64,000 nt of DNA from a bacterium HR37 (GCA_002898375.1 BEIN01000001.1:62001-126000); one strand, 5' to 3'; positions 47,930-62,618 are shown, numbered from the stretch's first letter. Notes: generated by a model from the sequence alone, not told the origin. Program-made: numbers and translations.

Positions 47930-49033
47930 GTGGTTCTTAAAATAGAGCAGGACTGGGGTCGTTTCAGGGAGATTGTTAGGGGGAAGATCAAAGAAAACCT
48001 TAGGAAGTATATAGTTCACTCCGAGCTTATAGGTAAGAAGGGAAAGGACATAGTAAGTATTCCAGTTCCCCAAATAGAGATTCCGCGTTTTGTCCACTCT
48101 CCTCAGAAGGCAGGAGGGGTTGGACAGGGTAAGGGAGAAGAGGGTACACCAATTGCAATAGGGGAGGGTGAAGGTGAGAGCAAAGCGGGTAATCAACCGG
48201 GAGAACATATACTTGAGGTGGAATTAACCCTTGAGGAGATGGCCCAGATCCTAGGAGAGGAACTTGAGTTACCAAATATAGAGCCTAAAGGGAAAAAGAA
48301 TATCAAGTCTTTTTCCGGGAGGTATACGGATATTCATACTGCAGGACCTGAGTCTCTTAGACACTTTAAGCGTACGTTTAAAGAGGCCCTTAAACGACAG
48401 ATTATTATGGGTGCCTATGATCCTGAAAATCCTGTTATTACCCCTATTTCAGAGGATAAACGTTATAAGGCTAGAGAACCTGTAGAAGAGCCTGCCTATA
48501 ATGCTGTTGTTATCTACATAATGGATGTAAGTGGTTCCATGGGAAGTGAACAAAAGGAAATAGTGAGGATAGAGTCTTTCTGGATTGATACATGGCTTAG
48601 GTATCAATACAAGGATATTGAAACAAGGTACATAGTACATGATGCTGTTGCACATGAGGTTGATCGAGACACCTTCTTTTCCGTTAAGGAAAGCGGAGGC
48701 ACAATTATCTCATCCGCATACAAGCTTTGCAGAAAAGTGATAATTGATCGTTATCCTCCACAGGAGTGGAATATATACGTTTTTCACTTCTCAGACGGTG
48801 ATAACTGGTCTCGCGATGATACCAGTGAGTGTATTGAGATTCTGGAAGAGTTCCTGCTTCCATCTGTAAATCTTTTCTGCTATGGTCAGGTTGAAAGCCC
48901 ATACGGTAGTGGGCAGTTTTATTATGACCTTGAGGATAACTTGGGGGACAAGGAGAATTTAGTTCTCTCCAAGATTCCCGATAAGGATGCAATATACGAT
49001 TCCATAAAGCAGTTTCTGGGGAGGGGGAGATGA
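47930..49033 (+). CDS. yeaH: YeaH/DUF444 family VWA protein
   Basis: 367 residues, GTG start. The VWA MIDAS motif is in [13 protein letters not shown], and the second metal loop in [14 protein letters not shown]. An N-terminal Gly-rich linker ([12 protein letters not shown]) is followed by helices. It pairs with PrkA in many genomes; its molecular task is unknown. The stop overlaps the spoVR start by 4 bp. Confidence 0.93.
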   Translation: MVLKIEQDWGRFREIVRGKIKENLRKYIVHSELIGKKGKDIVSIPVPQIEIPRFVHSPQKAGGVGQGKGEEGTPIAIGEGEGESKAGNQPGEHILEVELTLEEMAQILGEELELPNIEPKGKKNIKSFSGRYTDIHTAGPESLRHFKRTFKEALKRQIIMGAYDPENPVITPISEDKRYKAREPVEEPAYNAVVIYIMDVSGSMGSEQKEIVRIESFWIDTWLRYQYKDIETRYIVHDAVAHEVDRDTFFSVKESGGTIISSAYKLCRKVIIDRYPPQEWNIYVFHFSDGDNWSRDDTSECIEILEEFLLPSVNLFCYGQVESPYGSGQFYYDLEDNLGDKENLVLSKIPDKDAIYDSIKQFLGRGR

Positions 49034-50505
49034 TTCCAAGTGAAATCCAAAGATATATAGAAGAGATAAAAAAACATGCCTTAGATTACGGTCTGGATTT
49101 TTTTGAGGTTGTATTTGAGGTGGTTGATTTTGAAGAGATGAACATGCTTGCTTCTTATGGTGGATTCCCCATAAGGTATCCTCATTGGCGTTTTGGTATG
49201 GAATACGAGAAGATATCCAAAAGTTACTCTTATGGGTTACACAAGATTTATGAGATGGTGATAAATAATGATCCCGCTTATGCTTACCTTCTTAAGGGTA
49301 ATACAGATATTGATCAGAAACTGGTTATCGCCCACGTGTATGGGCACGTAGATTTCTTTAAAAACAACCTGTGGTTCTCAAAAACCAACAGAAAAATGCT
49401 TGATGAGATGGCAAATCATGCGGTAAGGGTAAGGAGGTACATAGATAGATATGGTCCTGAAGAGGTGGAAAACTTTATAGATGTGTGTCTCTCTATAGAG
49501 GATCTCATAGATATTCATTCTCCCTTTATAAAGAGGCGTCATGAAAGGAAGGGTTTACTGGAAAGAGAGGATGAAGGTGAGAGAAAAGCCATATCGAAGT
49601 TGAGGAGTCCAAACGAGTACTTGGATGAATATATAAATCCTGAGGATTTTATAGAATGGCAAAAGAAAAAAGCGGAAGAAGAAAGGATTAGAAGAAAAAG
49701 GTTTCCTGAGTATCCTGAAAGAGATGTGCTTTTGTTTCTTATAGAAAACGCTCCGGTTGAGGAATGGCAAAGAGATATTCTCTCAATGATTAGAGAGGAG
49801 AGCTATTACTATGCTCCACAGATACAGACAAAGATTATGAATGAGGGATGGGCTGCGTATTGGCACTCTAAAATCCTTACGGAAAAGGTAATAACCGATA
49901 GGGAAATCATAGACTATGCGGATCACCATTCCGGTACCCTTGCTACAAGACCGGGTGTTATAAATCCTTACAAGTTGGGAATGGAGCTCTTTAAGGATAT
50001 CGAGGATAGGTGGAATAAGGGGAAGTTTGGAAGGGAATATGAAGAGTGTAACGATATAGAGGAGAAAAGGAATTGGGATAGAAAGCTCGGTCTTGGAAGG
50101 GAGAAGATATTTGAGGTAAGGAAGTTCTATAATGATGTAACTTTTATAGACGAGTTTCTTACTGAGGATTTCTGCAGGGAGCATGGCCTTTTTACCTACA
50201 CGTATAATAGGGCAACGGGCATGTATGAAATTGAAAGTCGGGATTTTAAGAAAGTAAAGGAGAAGCTTCTCTTCTTGCTTACAAACTGTGGGAGGCCTAT
50301 AATTGAGGTTGTGGATGGTAATTATATGAACAGGGGTGAGCTCTACCTGATTCACAGACACGAAGGAGTTGACTTAAAAATAGATTGGGCAAAGGATGTG
50401 TTAAACAACCTGAGCAAAATCTGGAAACGCCCGGTTTACCTTGAAACCGTTGTTGAAGGAAAGGTTAGAGTGTTTTCCGCTGATGCAGGTGCTCATAGGA
50501 AATAG
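49030..50505 (+). CDS. spoVR: SpoVR-family protein
   Basis: 491 residues. Family signs are the N-terminal [19 protein letters not shown], the hallmark [12 protein letters not shown], and [19 protein letters not shown]. Named for a Bacillus spore cortex role, but it is common in non-sporulating bacteria together with PrkA and YeaH. Overlap with yeaH suggests translational coupling. Ends 3 bp from yicC. Confidence 0.95.
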   Translation: MIPSEIQRYIEEIKKHALDYGLDFFEVVFEVVDFEEMNMLASYGGFPIRYPHWRFGMEYEKISKSYSYGLHKIYEMVINNDPAYAYLLKGNTDIDQKLVIAHVYGHVDFFKNNLWFSKTNRKMLDEMANHAVRVRRYIDRYGPEEVENFIDVCLSIEDLIDIHSPFIKRRHERKGLLEREDEGERKAISKLRSPNEYLDEYINPEDFIEWQKKKAEEERIRRKRFPEYPERDVLLFLIENAPVEEWQRDILSMIREESYYYAPQIQTKIMNEGWAAYWHSKILTEKVITDREIIDYADHHSGTLATRPGVINPYKLGMELFKDIEDRWNKGKFGREYEECNDIEEKRNWDRKLGLGREKIFEVRKFYNDVTFIDEFLTEDFCREHGLFTYTYNRATGMYEIESRDFKKVKEKLLFLLTNCGRPIIEVVDGNYMNRGELYLIHRHEGVDLKIDWAKDVLNNLSKIWKRPVYLETVVEGKVRVFSADAGAHRK

Positions 50506-50508
50506 CCC

Positions 50509-51378
50509 TTATTCTATATTTTGAACCTGTTCTCTTAACTTTTCCATCTCGGATTTGAGTTTTATAACCAGGTGAGAGATTGTTGCTTTTTTCGATTTTG
50601 CAGAAATCGTAACTGCTTCCCTATGCATTTCCTGAATCAGAAAATCCAGTTCTTTACCAACTGGGCCAGTTCTGGTAAGCAGCTCTCTAAACCTGCTTAT
50701 GTGAGCCCTAAGCCTTGTAATTTCTTCTGTTATATCTGTTCTATCTGCAAGGAATGCAATCTCCTGATATAGCCTTGTTTCGTCTACCTGTATATTCTCT
50801 AATAGTTTTCTTATACGGTCTCTAAGTCTTTCCATAGTTTCCTTTGTAAAGTTTTTCCTCTCTCGTTCTATGCTTGTAACTATTCTCCCTATATTTGCTA
50901 TTCTCTGTTTAAGATCCTTTTGTAGTTTTCTTCCTTCTGCTGATCTAGTTTTATCAAGCCTTAGGATTGCACTTCTTAAGACTTCCTTTAGCTTTGTGTA
51001 ATCATCTTTTTTTAGATTTGGTTTTGTCTCAGATGAAAAAAACTCTTTTATCATAAGTATGTGTTCAAGTTTTATCTCCTCATTTATCTTAAGCTCTTTT
51101 TTTAATCTCTTAACGGTTTCGAGGGATTTCTTTGCAAGCTCTATGTTTATTGTGGGCAATCTGTTTTTTAAAGGCTCGTGGGATATTAAAATTCTTACCT
51201 TACCCCGTCTTATGTACCTTTTTATTATATCTGTTAGTTCTTGTTCTATAGGCAGGAAAATATCGGGGAGTTGAAAGTTTATATCAAGGAATCTGTGATT
51301 TTCGGTCCTTGCTTCAGCTGTTACCTTTCCAAGGCTGATTTTGCCTTCAGCCCTTCCAAACCCTGTCATACTTTTCAT
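50509..51378 (-). CDS. yicC: YicC/YloC-family endoribonuclease
   Basis: 289 residues starting MKSMTGFGRAE, the family hallmark, with FLDINFQLPD and the C-terminal ELDFLIQEMHREAVTISAKS. These are stress-linked RNA endonucleases. It overlaps the DUF4416 gene upstream by 4 bp, so the two are coupled. Confidence 0.94.
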   Translation of the reverse strand: MKSMTGFGRAEGKISLGKVTAEARTENHRFLDINFQLPDIFLPIEQELTDIIKRYIRRGKVRILISHEPLKNRLPTINIELAKKSLETVKRLKKELKINEEIKLEHILMIKEFFSSETKPNLKKDDYTKLKEVLRSAILRLDKTRSAEGRKLQKDLKQRIANIGRIVTSIERERKNFTKETMERLRDRIRKLLENIQVDETRLYQEIAFLADRTDITEEITRLRAHISRFRELLTRTGPVGKELDFLIQEMHREAVTISAKSKKATISHLVIKLKSEMEKLREQVQNIE

Positions 51379-51911
51379 TTGCCAAGTTCCTCTCGAAGAT
51401 CCGACATGTATTTTTTCCTTATCTCTCTAAATACACCTCTTAACTCCTCCCCCCTGTAATCAGGGTAGGTCCATTCAAGGGGTTGAAAATCTCTTTGCCT
51501 GTATATAAGCGTGAGATCTGCATAAACCCCTTTTCCAAGATAAGGACGGTGATAGTATCCTTTTCCTGTGGCAAGAATCAAGTGCTCGGGAGCAATGTAG
51601 CCCGGATCCAGATTAAACATTCTTTTCCCTTCAATTGAGAACTTCTCTTCTATCTCCGTTGTTGTTATTTTTATCTCAATTAGCTCTTCCCGCTTTATTA
51701 GCCTTTTAAAGCTGATTATTTGCCTAAGTAGATCTTTTCCCATTTCTTTTTCGTAATAAGAGGTAAAGTTAAAGGGCATAACTTCGCTTATAAAATCGAT
51801 TTCCCCAAATTTCTCTTTAAGTATATTAATACAGTCTTTAATTGGGGCATCTTTGCTGTATATTATCCCTATAAAGAGTTTCACTGGACGTGGCTCTATG
51901 AGCTTGCTCAT
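51375..51911 (-). CDS. DUF4416 family protein
   Basis: 178 residues of a family of unknown function; conserved segments are PVKLFIGIIYSKD, NLDPGYIAPEHLILATGKG and EWTYPDYRGEEL. Usually found beside yicC in some Gram-negative lineages, as here. No catalytic motif is evident. Confidence 0.85.
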   Translation of the reverse strand: MSKLIEPRPVKLFIGIIYSKDAPIKDCINILKEKFGEIDFISEVMPFNFTSYYEKEMGKDLLRQIISFKRLIKREELIEIKITTTEIEEKFSIEGKRMFNLDPGYIAPEHLILATGKGYYHRPYLGKGVYADLTLIYRQRDFQPLEWTYPDYRGEELRGVFREIRKKYMSDLREELGK

Positions 51912-51970
51912 ACTTTAATAATCATCGGTATTGTATGGGAGTTGTCAAGCTTTGAAAAAGAGCAGGTTCT

Positions 51971-52000
51971 TTGACATTGGGTGGTTTCTTTTAGTAAAAT
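51971..52000 (+). promoter_or_regulatory. Promoter of the 14-residue-repeat gene
   Basis: -35 TTGACA (51971-51976), 18 bp spacer, -10 TAAAAT (51995-52000), followed by GGAGG before the ATG at 52023. Confidence 0.6.
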
Positions 52001-52022
52001 GAGCTAGAAGGAGGAAGTAGCG

Positions 52023-52469
52023 ATGCCAAAAAAGAGTGCAAGGGACCCTTTTAGCGATTTTGTTAAGTTGCTAGAGAAACAAAGAAAGCAAATGGAGAAG
52101 CTTGCAAAGCCGCTTTGGGAGTATCCAAAGCGTATGGAGAAGGTTTTAAAACCTTTTATGGATTATCAAAAACAAAGCGAGAAGCTGGTAAAACCTGTTC
52201 TGCAGTACCATCAAAAGCTTTTAGAGGAAGTGGAGCAATTCAGGGAGCAGCTAACACAAAACGTTATAGAAACCCTTGAGAAAACTATAGACCAGATGTC
52301 GGAAGAGTATAAGAACCAGGTTCAAGAAACTAACAGACTTCTTTCGGAAACTGATATTCCTGATTACATCAGGGATTATCTCAAAAATACCAATAAAATT
52401 CAGGAGCGCTGGATAGAGAGCCTAAAGAAGACCCTTGGTATGATCAAGGGCTTTGCTAAACATAGGTAA
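52023..52469 (+). CDS. Helical protein with three 14-residue repeats
   Basis: 148 residues, very rich in Lys, Glu and Gln. Residues 24-65 are three exact-length repeats: MEKLAKPLWEYPKR, MEKVLKPFMDYQKQ and SEKLVKPVLQYHQK. Each has E-K-x-x-K-P and an aromatic. The rest is a long amphipathic helix with no signal or membrane segment. It recalls phasin- or PhaE-like helical proteins, but no synthase is near. I cannot assign a function. Confidence 0.75.
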   Translation: MPKKSARDPFSDFVKLLEKQRKQMEKLAKPLWEYPKRMEKVLKPFMDYQKQSEKLVKPVLQYHQKLLEEVEQFREQLTQNVIETLEKTIDQMSEEYKNQVQETNRLLSETDIPDYIRDYLKNTNKIQERWIESLKKTLGMIKGFAKHR

Positions 52470-52517
52470 GCAGATTAAAAGGTTTTATCTTAAGCTTTAC
52501 GTGTGGAGGTAACCTTT

Positions 52518-53924
52518 ATGAACGGTATAAGAGGTTTTTTTCGTTTGATTGTTCTTGCTCTTATAATAGCTGGAATCATTTACGTTATCCCGCAGGTTGA
52601 GTGGTATAAACCTTCTATAAGAATAAAGCTTGACTCGGATTACGTTGGCACTAACCCTTTTGATATAGAGGTAAAGGATAGAGGAAAGGGATTAAAAAGG
52701 GTTAGAGTTTCTCTTGTAGACGCTCATGGGGAATCAGAGCTGATCAGTAAGGATTATCCTGTACCTGTTAAAGAAGATATACTGCATATAAAGCTGGATC
52801 CTGTAAAGCTGGGAATTAAAGACGGACCTGCTGAAATACGGGTTCAAGCTGAGGATAGGTCGCGTATCAAGCTGTTTTCCGGTAACAAGGTAACTGTTTT
52901 TCAGAAGGTGGTGGTTGATATTACCCCTCCCAGGGTAGAGGTTCTAAGCAGGGAGCATTATGTTAATCTTGGTGGGTCAGGTCTTGTGGTTTATAAGGCA
53001 TCGAGTGATACGGTAAAAAGTGGGGTAAAAGTGGGAGAGTACTTTTTCCCAGGATACGGTGGCTACTTTAAAGATCCGGAAGTTCATATGGCGTTTTTTG
53101 CTTATCCTTATAATGTTGAGCCAAGCGAGGTACCGGTTATAGTTGCAGAAGATGCTGCAGGTAACCTTAGGACAACCAGTTTCTTCTTCAGACTAAAAAA
53201 GGTAGTGTATAGAAAGAGTACAATAAATGTAAGTGACGACTTTATTAAAAGTAAAGTGGCCTCACTCCTGCCTGCTGATTCTGTTAAAAATATGGATTTA
53301 AAGGAGTTATTTCTTAAGGTTAACAGGGAGCTTCGACAAAAGAATGAGGCACGGATTGGGGAAATAGGAAGGAACTCTGTTGTAAAGGAGATCTTATGGC
53401 ATGGGAAATTTCATCAACTCTCAAACTCCATGGTACAGGCAAACTTTGCTGATGAGAGAACTTATGTCTACAGGGGAGAGGTTATAGACCATCAGTATCA
53501 CCTAGGCTATGATCTGGCAGTTACAAGAAAATATCCTGTTGAAGCTGCAAATGATGGGGTGGTTGTTTTTGCAGGAGATTTAGGGATATATGGAAACACG
53601 GTAATAATAGACCATGGCTTTGGTCTCTCTACTCTTTACGGTCATATGAGCTCAATCGATGTTAACTTGGGGGATAGAGTTAAAAAGAAGCAGATAATAG
53701 GGAGAACTGGAGAGACAGGTCTTGCTGTTGGAGACCATCTTCACTTTGGTGTCTACATACACGGTGTTCCCGTACTTCCAGTTGAGTGGTGGGATGAACA
53801 GTGGATAAACAATAACATAATAAAGAAGATCAAGGAGGCAGAAGCAGAGTTTGGCGTTAATGAGAGAGTGGATAATAAGGAAGGTGTCTTCTTAGAAGGT
53901 GAAGAATCTGGAAAACAGAGCTAG
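52518..53924 (+). CDS. M23 (LytM-type) peptidoglycan endopeptidase, membrane-anchored
   Basis: 468 residues from the ATG at 52518, which has GGAGG 8 bp upstream; the GTG at 52503 lacks one. One N-terminal helix (FRLIVLALIIAGIIYVIP), a large extracytoplasmic region, and the C-terminal LytM domain with the zinc ligands in HQYHLGYDLAV and HLHFGVY. Cleaves peptide cross-bridges or, if inactive, regulates amidases; the motif appears intact. It may share the promoter of the gene upstream. Confidence 0.9.
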   Translation: MNGIRGFFRLIVLALIIAGIIYVIPQVEWYKPSIRIKLDSDYVGTNPFDIEVKDRGKGLKRVRVSLVDAHGESELISKDYPVPVKEDILHIKLDPVKLGIKDGPAEIRVQAEDRSRIKLFSGNKVTVFQKVVVDITPPRVEVLSREHYVNLGGSGLVVYKASSDTVKSGVKVGEYFFPGYGGYFKDPEVHMAFFAYPYNVEPSEVPVIVAEDAAGNLRTTSFFFRLKKVVYRKSTINVSDDFIKSKVASLLPADSVKNMDLKELFLKVNRELRQKNEARIGEIGRNSVVKEILWHGKFHQLSNSMVQANFADERTYVYRGEVIDHQYHLGYDLAVTRKYPVEAANDGVVVFAGDLGIYGNTVIIDHGFGLSTLYGHMSSIDVNLGDRVKKKQIIGRTGETGLAVGDHLHFGVYIHGVPVLPVEWWDEQWINNNIIKKIKEAEAEFGVNERVDNKEGVFLEGEESGKQS

Positions 53925-53937
53925 GATTTATTAGGAA

Positions 53938-58444
<4,507 letters not shown>

Positions 58445-58471
58445 GTTTTACGGGTTTTCTTAAAGATAAGT

Positions 58472-60157
58472 TTATTTAACCAAAAAAGCCGTTTCTACCT
58501 CATTTGAGTATTTCTTTATACCTGTAAATATTCCCTCAGCTATTTCTTCTATGTAGTTTCTGTCTCTGAGCCTTTTTTCCTCTCGGGGATTTGTTATAAA
58601 GGAGGTTTCTACCAGGATACTTGGAACGTCTGCACCAATAAGAACGATAAAAGGTGCCTTCTTTACTCCTTTGTTTCTGGTGTCTTTGTATTTCCTTGAT
58701 ATACGGCTTATAAGTGAACCTTGAACGTGGTTGGCAAGGCGTATGGACTCATCTATCTTTGAGCTTAAGAGATATTTTTTTATTATATCTTCCAGATCAC
58801 TTATACTTCTGGTTGTGGTTACATTTTCCCTTGCGGCAACGGCAAGGGACTCTGGGTCTTTTGTAAAACTCAGTATATAGGTTTCTATACCAAATGCGTT
58901 TTTATCCTTAGCAGCGTTACAGTGTATTGATATAAAAAGATCAGCATTGTGCTTTCTTGCTATTGCTGTTCTCTCCTCAAGGGGTATAAACCTATCGTCT
59001 TCCCTTGTAAGTATTACCCTTGTAATACCGAACTCTTTTCCGTTTTTCTCTATTTTCCTTTTTAACGCCTTGGCAATTGCAAGTGTTACGTCTTTTTCCT
59101 TAAGCCCTGTAGGCCCTATTGCTCCCGGGTCGTGTCCACCGTGGCCGGGGTCTATTACTATGGTTCTTACCTTAAGTCCCAGTACACCCCGCAGGCTAGA
59201 GACCTCCTTATCGAGCTGTTTAAGGGCACTGTTGTAGTCTTTATTCCGTACAAATAGATTGTTTTTGTTTTCTCCCCCGTAGATGTCCATAACGATTCTA
59301 AATGGGTCAAGAAGGGAAAAGACCCTATAATTTGTAAAGCTGTTTATATCTAGTACGACCCTTACAGTATCCGGTGAGTTTCTTGCAAATCTTATGTTCT
59401 CAAGTAGTCCTTTCTCTATTGGGGTTACTTTTAGGTCTTTCTCTATGGTGGTGTTTTTTATATCAACGTATAATCTGGGAGGTGTTCCCAGATCAAAATC
59501 TGCCTTGAGAAGGTGGGATTCAAAAGAGGCCTCTCTATCTAGATGTATCACAACCCGTGTGTACGTTTCTGAAGACCAGTGACGGATCTCTTTTACCCTG
59601 GCCAGTTCCTGGGATGCTTCTTTTGCAGGCTGGGAGGGGGTGGGTTTTGAAAGCCTGTAAGAGGAAAGCTCTTTTAGCTTTTTTCTTGCTGCATGTATCA
59701 TGTCTCCTTTGGGGTAGTTTTTCACTACCTTTTCGTACTCTTTATAAGCCTGGTACTTGTCTATTCTTTCCAGGATTCTTGCGATTCTGATCTGTGCATC
59801 GTCTGCAAGATTACTGCCTGGGAAAACCCTTATGAACTCTCTGGAGTATCTTACCGAGTTTTTTAAGTCCTCTGGGGAGTTAAATCTGTTTCCCATCTCT
59901 TCGTATACCTTGCCAGCGATAAATAGGGAGTTTGGAGCTTTGGGACTATCTGGATAATCTCTATAAATACTGTAGAAGCTCTGGGCTATAATATCCCATA
60001 TTTCGTAGTTGTTTATTTTTACAGGGTCTGAAAGTAAAGCTTTATAGAGCTTTACAGCTTCCTCAAAGAGTTGCTCACCCTTTCCCTTGGCAAAGATCTG
60101 CTGAGCAGTAAGCAAAACCAGAATGCTTAGGGTTAGAGTGGTTATCCTAATACTCAC
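58472..60157 (-). CDS. N-acetylmuramoyl-L-alanine amidase with TPR and AMIN domains
   Basis: 561 residues from GTG behind AAAGGTG. Signal peptide at the N-terminus (TLTLSILVLLTAQQIFA), a TPR-like region (about 25-165), an AMIN domain (about 190-300), and an Amidase_3 zinc domain with IDPGHGGHDPGAIG, the Glu in LTREDDRF and FISIHCNAAKD. Splits septal peptidoglycan like AmiC. First of a run with polX and ligA. Confidence 0.93.
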   Translation of the reverse strand: MSIRITTLTLSILVLLTAQQIFAKGKGEQLFEEAVKLYKALLSDPVKINNYEIWDIIAQSFYSIYRDYPDSPKAPNSLFIAGKVYEEMGNRFNSPEDLKNSVRYSREFIRVFPGSNLADDAQIRIARILERIDKYQAYKEYEKVVKNYPKGDMIHAARKKLKELSSYRLSKPTPSQPAKEASQELARVKEIRHWSSETYTRVVIHLDREASFESHLLKADFDLGTPPRLYVDIKNTTIEKDLKVTPIEKGLLENIRFARNSPDTVRVVLDINSFTNYRVFSLLDPFRIVMDIYGGENKNNLFVRNKDYNSALKQLDKEVSSLRGVLGLKVRTIVIDPGHGGHDPGAIGPTGLKEKDVTLAIAKALKRKIEKNGKEFGITRVILTREDDRFIPLEERTAIARKHNADLFISIHCNAAKDKNAFGIETYILSFTKDPESLAVAARENVTTTRSISDLEDIIKKYLLSSKIDESIRLANHVQGSLISRISRKYKDTRNKGVKKAPFIVLIGADVPSILVETSFITNPREEKRLRDRNYIEEIAEGIFTGIKKYSNEVETAFLVK

Positions 60158-60238
60158 CTTTGGCAGGATAAATATAGCTTAATTTTTTTCGATTATAAAT
60201 CATTTTGGCGTTATTGTAAATCGTTTCGTGTGTGGGTT

Positions 60239-60267
60239 TTGAAATAACATACACTTAATGCTAAATT
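60239..60267 (+). promoter_or_regulatory. Promoter of the MBL hydrolase gene; predicts a leaderless mRNA
   Basis: -35 TTGAAA (60239-60244), 17 bp spacer, -10 TAAATT (60262-60267). The ATG at 60274 follows after only six T's, with no Shine-Dalgarno, so the transcript should begin at its A. Confidence 0.55.
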
Positions 60268-60273
60268 TTTTTT

Positions 60274-61041
60274 ATGAGGATAGTAATCCTTGGATGTGCA
60301 ACATCCACCGGTGTTCCTATAATAGGTTGTAAGTGCAGGGTGTGTAGTTCTCCCAATCCTAAAAACAAAAGAACAAGAAGCTCTCTTTTAATACAGGCTT
60401 ACGGTAAGAATATCTTAATTGATACATCTCCTGACCTGAGATTCCAGGCACTGGCAAACAATATAACAAGGATAGATGCTGTCCTTTATACACATTCACA
60501 TGCAGACCATACTCATGGGATAGATGAGTTAAGGACGTTTAATTTTATTAACGGAAACATTATACCCTGTTACGGTAGTCCCCAGACAATTTCGAGTATT
60601 AAGAGGAACTTTGGTTATATATTTGATGGTTCCTTATCAATGGGTGGAAAACCACAGCTTAAGATGATTCCCGTTACTGATACATTTAATTTTGAGGGAA
60701 TAACCATTGTACCTTTAGAGGTTTTTCATGCTGACTGGGTTATATTCGGCTACAGAATAGGCAAGTTGGCCTATATTACAGACTGCAGTGGGATTCCGGA
60801 AAAGTCCTTTTCAAGGTTAGGTGGGCTTGACCTGCTTATAATAGATGCTTTAAGATATAATCCTCATCCTGCTCACATGAGCGTTGGGCAGGCCATTGAG
60901 GTTATTTGTAGGGTAAAACCGAGGCTTGCAGTATTTACTCATATGGGACACGAACTTGAATACGAAGAGCTTTTAAAACAGCTTCCAGAGGGCATTATGC
61001 CAGGGTACGATGGAATGAACCTCTATATAGAGGATCCCTAA
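60274..61041 (+). CDS. MBL-fold metal hydrolase, PhnP-like
   Basis: 255 residues. Metal site THSHADHTHG, with further ligands in VFHADWVIFGYRIG, ITDCSGIPE and FTHMGHE. The N-terminal STGVPIIGCKCRVCSSPNPKNKRTR is typical of PhnP and lipoate/phosphodiesterase-like members. Substrate unknown. It precedes apgM by 27 bp. Confidence 0.88.
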   Translation: MRIVILGCATSTGVPIIGCKCRVCSSPNPKNKRTRSSLLIQAYGKNILIDTSPDLRFQALANNITRIDAVLYTHSHADHTHGIDELRTFNFINGNIIPCYGSPQTISSIKRNFGYIFDGSLSMGGKPQLKMIPVTDTFNFEGITIVPLEVFHADWVIFGYRIGKLAYITDCSGIPEKSFSRLGGLDLLIIDALRYNPHPAHMSVGQAIEVICRVKPRLAVFTHMGHELEYEELLKQLPEGIMPGYDGMNLYIEDP

Positions 61042-61068
61042 ACCAAAATTGCCAATAAGGAGTAAAAG

Positions 61069-62292
61069 ATGCAGAAGGTAATTCGTGGTCTTATACGTTC
61101 TGGAGAAACAAAAGTGGTTTTATGTGTTTTAGATGGTCTGGGTGGGCTTCCTCTCAATGGAAAAACGGAACTAGAGACAGCCCATACTCCAAATCTAGAT
61201 GGCCTTGCAAGAGGCGGGGCCTGTGGTTTACACATACCTGTTGCGTACGGAATTACACCAGGAAGTGGTCCTTCCCATCTTGGGCTTTTTGGTTATGATC
61301 CGCTTCAATACGAGATAGGCCGTGGTGTACTTGAGGTGCTGGGGCTGGGTGGAGAACTCTCTCCCACAGACCTTGCGGTAAGGGGCAATTTTGCAACCGT
61401 AAGGTATGAGCAGGATGGACCGGTTGTTATTGACAGAAGAGCAGGAAGAATTCCAACAGAAGAGAACAGGAGGCTAACTGATAAGATTAGAAGTGAGATA
61501 AAAAGTATAGACGGAGTCAGGGTTTCTATAATCTCTGGGATGGAACATCGTTTTGCTTTAGTTTTTTCGTTTCCTGAACCACTTCCGGAGGGGGCCGATG
61601 ATATATCTGATACTGATCCTCAAAAAGAGGGAAACCACCCACTTAGGCCACTTCCCAGAAGAAAAGAGGCTGAGAAGGTTGCTTACGTAGTTGAAAGGTT
61701 TATAGAAAAGGTGGTTGAGATTATAAGGGATGAGAACAAAGCCAACTATATCCTTCTTAGGGGATTTTCCAAGTACCCAAACCTTCCGTCTTTCGGAGAG
61801 GTTTATGGGTTAAAGGCTGCAGCTATAGCTGTGTATCCCATGTACAGGGGGGTTGCAAGATTGCTGGGTATGGAGGTTCTTGAGGTAAGTGGTACTTCCA
61901 TAGAAAGCGAGGTTGAGGTATTAAAGAGGCATTTTAAAGATTTTGATTTTTTCTACTTTCATGTAAAAAAGACCGATAGCTATGGTGAGGATGGGAACTT
62001 TGATGCCAAGGTTAAGGTTATAGAAGAATTTGACAGTTTTATACCTGAAATCTTAAGCCTAAAACCCGATGTACTGGTCATTACAGGTGATCACTCTACC
62101 CCAGCTCTTATGAAATCCCACAGCTGGCATCCTGTCCCTTTCCTTCTTGTATCCCAATACACTCGTGGGGGGGGAAGTGGGGCCTTTTCTGAAAAGGAGT
62201 GTCTTAAGGGGGAATTGGGAATATTTAGGGCGACTGAGGCTATGGCCCTTATTCTTTCTCACGCAAGGAGGCTTAACAAGTTTGGGGCTTAA
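61069..62292 (+). CDS. apgM: 2,3-bisphosphoglycerate-independent phosphoglycerate mutase, ApgM type
   Basis: 407 residues of the archaeal/bacterial short iPGM family. Metal Asp in VLDGLGGLPL, the nucleophile region TPGSGPSHLGLFGYDP, YFHVKKTDSYGEDGNFDAK and TGDHSTPALMKSHSWHPVP. Interconverts 3- and 2-phosphoglycerate in glycolysis/gluconeogenesis. GGAG precedes the ATG. Confidence 0.95.
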   Translation: MQKVIRGLIRSGETKVVLCVLDGLGGLPLNGKTELETAHTPNLDGLARGGACGLHIPVAYGITPGSGPSHLGLFGYDPLQYEIGRGVLEVLGLGGELSPTDLAVRGNFATVRYEQDGPVVIDRRAGRIPTEENRRLTDKIRSEIKSIDGVRVSIISGMEHRFALVFSFPEPLPEGADDISDTDPQKEGNHPLRPLPRRKEAEKVAYVVERFIEKVVEIIRDENKANYILLRGFSKYPNLPSFGEVYGLKAAAIAVYPMYRGVARLLGMEVLEVSGTSIESEVEVLKRHFKDFDFFYFHVKKTDSYGEDGNFDAKVKVIEEFDSFIPEILSLKPDVLVITGDHSTPALMKSHSWHPVPFLLVSQYTRGGGSGAFSEKECLKGELGIFRATEAMALILSHARRLNKFGA

Positions 62293-62308
62293 TTAATCGG
62301 TTCTGCTC

Positions 62309-62336
62309 TTGCTTTTTATGTGTTGTATGCTAATTT
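62309..62336 (+). promoter_or_regulatory. Probable tRNA-Leu promoter
   Basis: -35 TTGCTT (62309-62314), 16 bp spacer, -10 TAATTT (62331-62336), ending 15 bp before the mature tRNA. Confidence 0.4.
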
Positions 62337-62351
62337 ATTTCTACTGGCAGT

Positions 62352-62438
62352 GCCGAAGTGGCGGAACTGGAAGACGCGCTGTCTTGAGGGGGCAGTGCCC
62401 ATTAGGGCGTGTGGGTTCGACTCCCACCTTCGGCACCA
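62352..62438 (+). tRNA. tRNA-Leu (anticodon GAG)
   Basis: 87 nt with encoded CCA. Acceptor GCCGAAG pairs with CTTCGGC; anticodon stem CTGTC/GGCAG encloses loop TTGAGGG with GAG at its centre; long variable arm (TGCCCATTAGGGCG) marks a class II tRNA; T loop GGGTTCGACTCCC. Reads CUC/CUU. Confidence 0.95.
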
Positions 62439-62441
62439 TAT

Positions 62442-62528
62442 CTATAACGTTTTAAAGATAAAGTAGATAAGAAGAGTACCTACCAGAAGACCAAGCACAA
62501 AGAAAAGAAAAAGAAAAGTAGTATCCAT
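62442..62528 (-). CDS. Possible 28-residue single-helix membrane peptide
   Basis: An ATG-to-TAG frame encoding a mostly hydrophobic peptide: MDTTFLFLFFVLGLLVG then a Lys near the end (IFKTL). The GLLVG stretch allows helix packing. Only a weak AGG precedes the ATG. It is downstream of the 23-residue-repeat gene on the same strand (90 bp). It may be chance, as T-rich sequence reads as hydrophobic codons. Confidence 0.35.
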   Translation of the reverse strand: MDTTFLFLFFVLGLLVGTLLIYFIFKTL

Positions 62529-62618
62529 CTAACCTGCCATTCCCTGCCTTATTCTAACACCTTAAGGTTAAAATTTAAATACTGTTCTGTATTTATGCTT
62601 ATGCTTTTTGGCTAAGTG

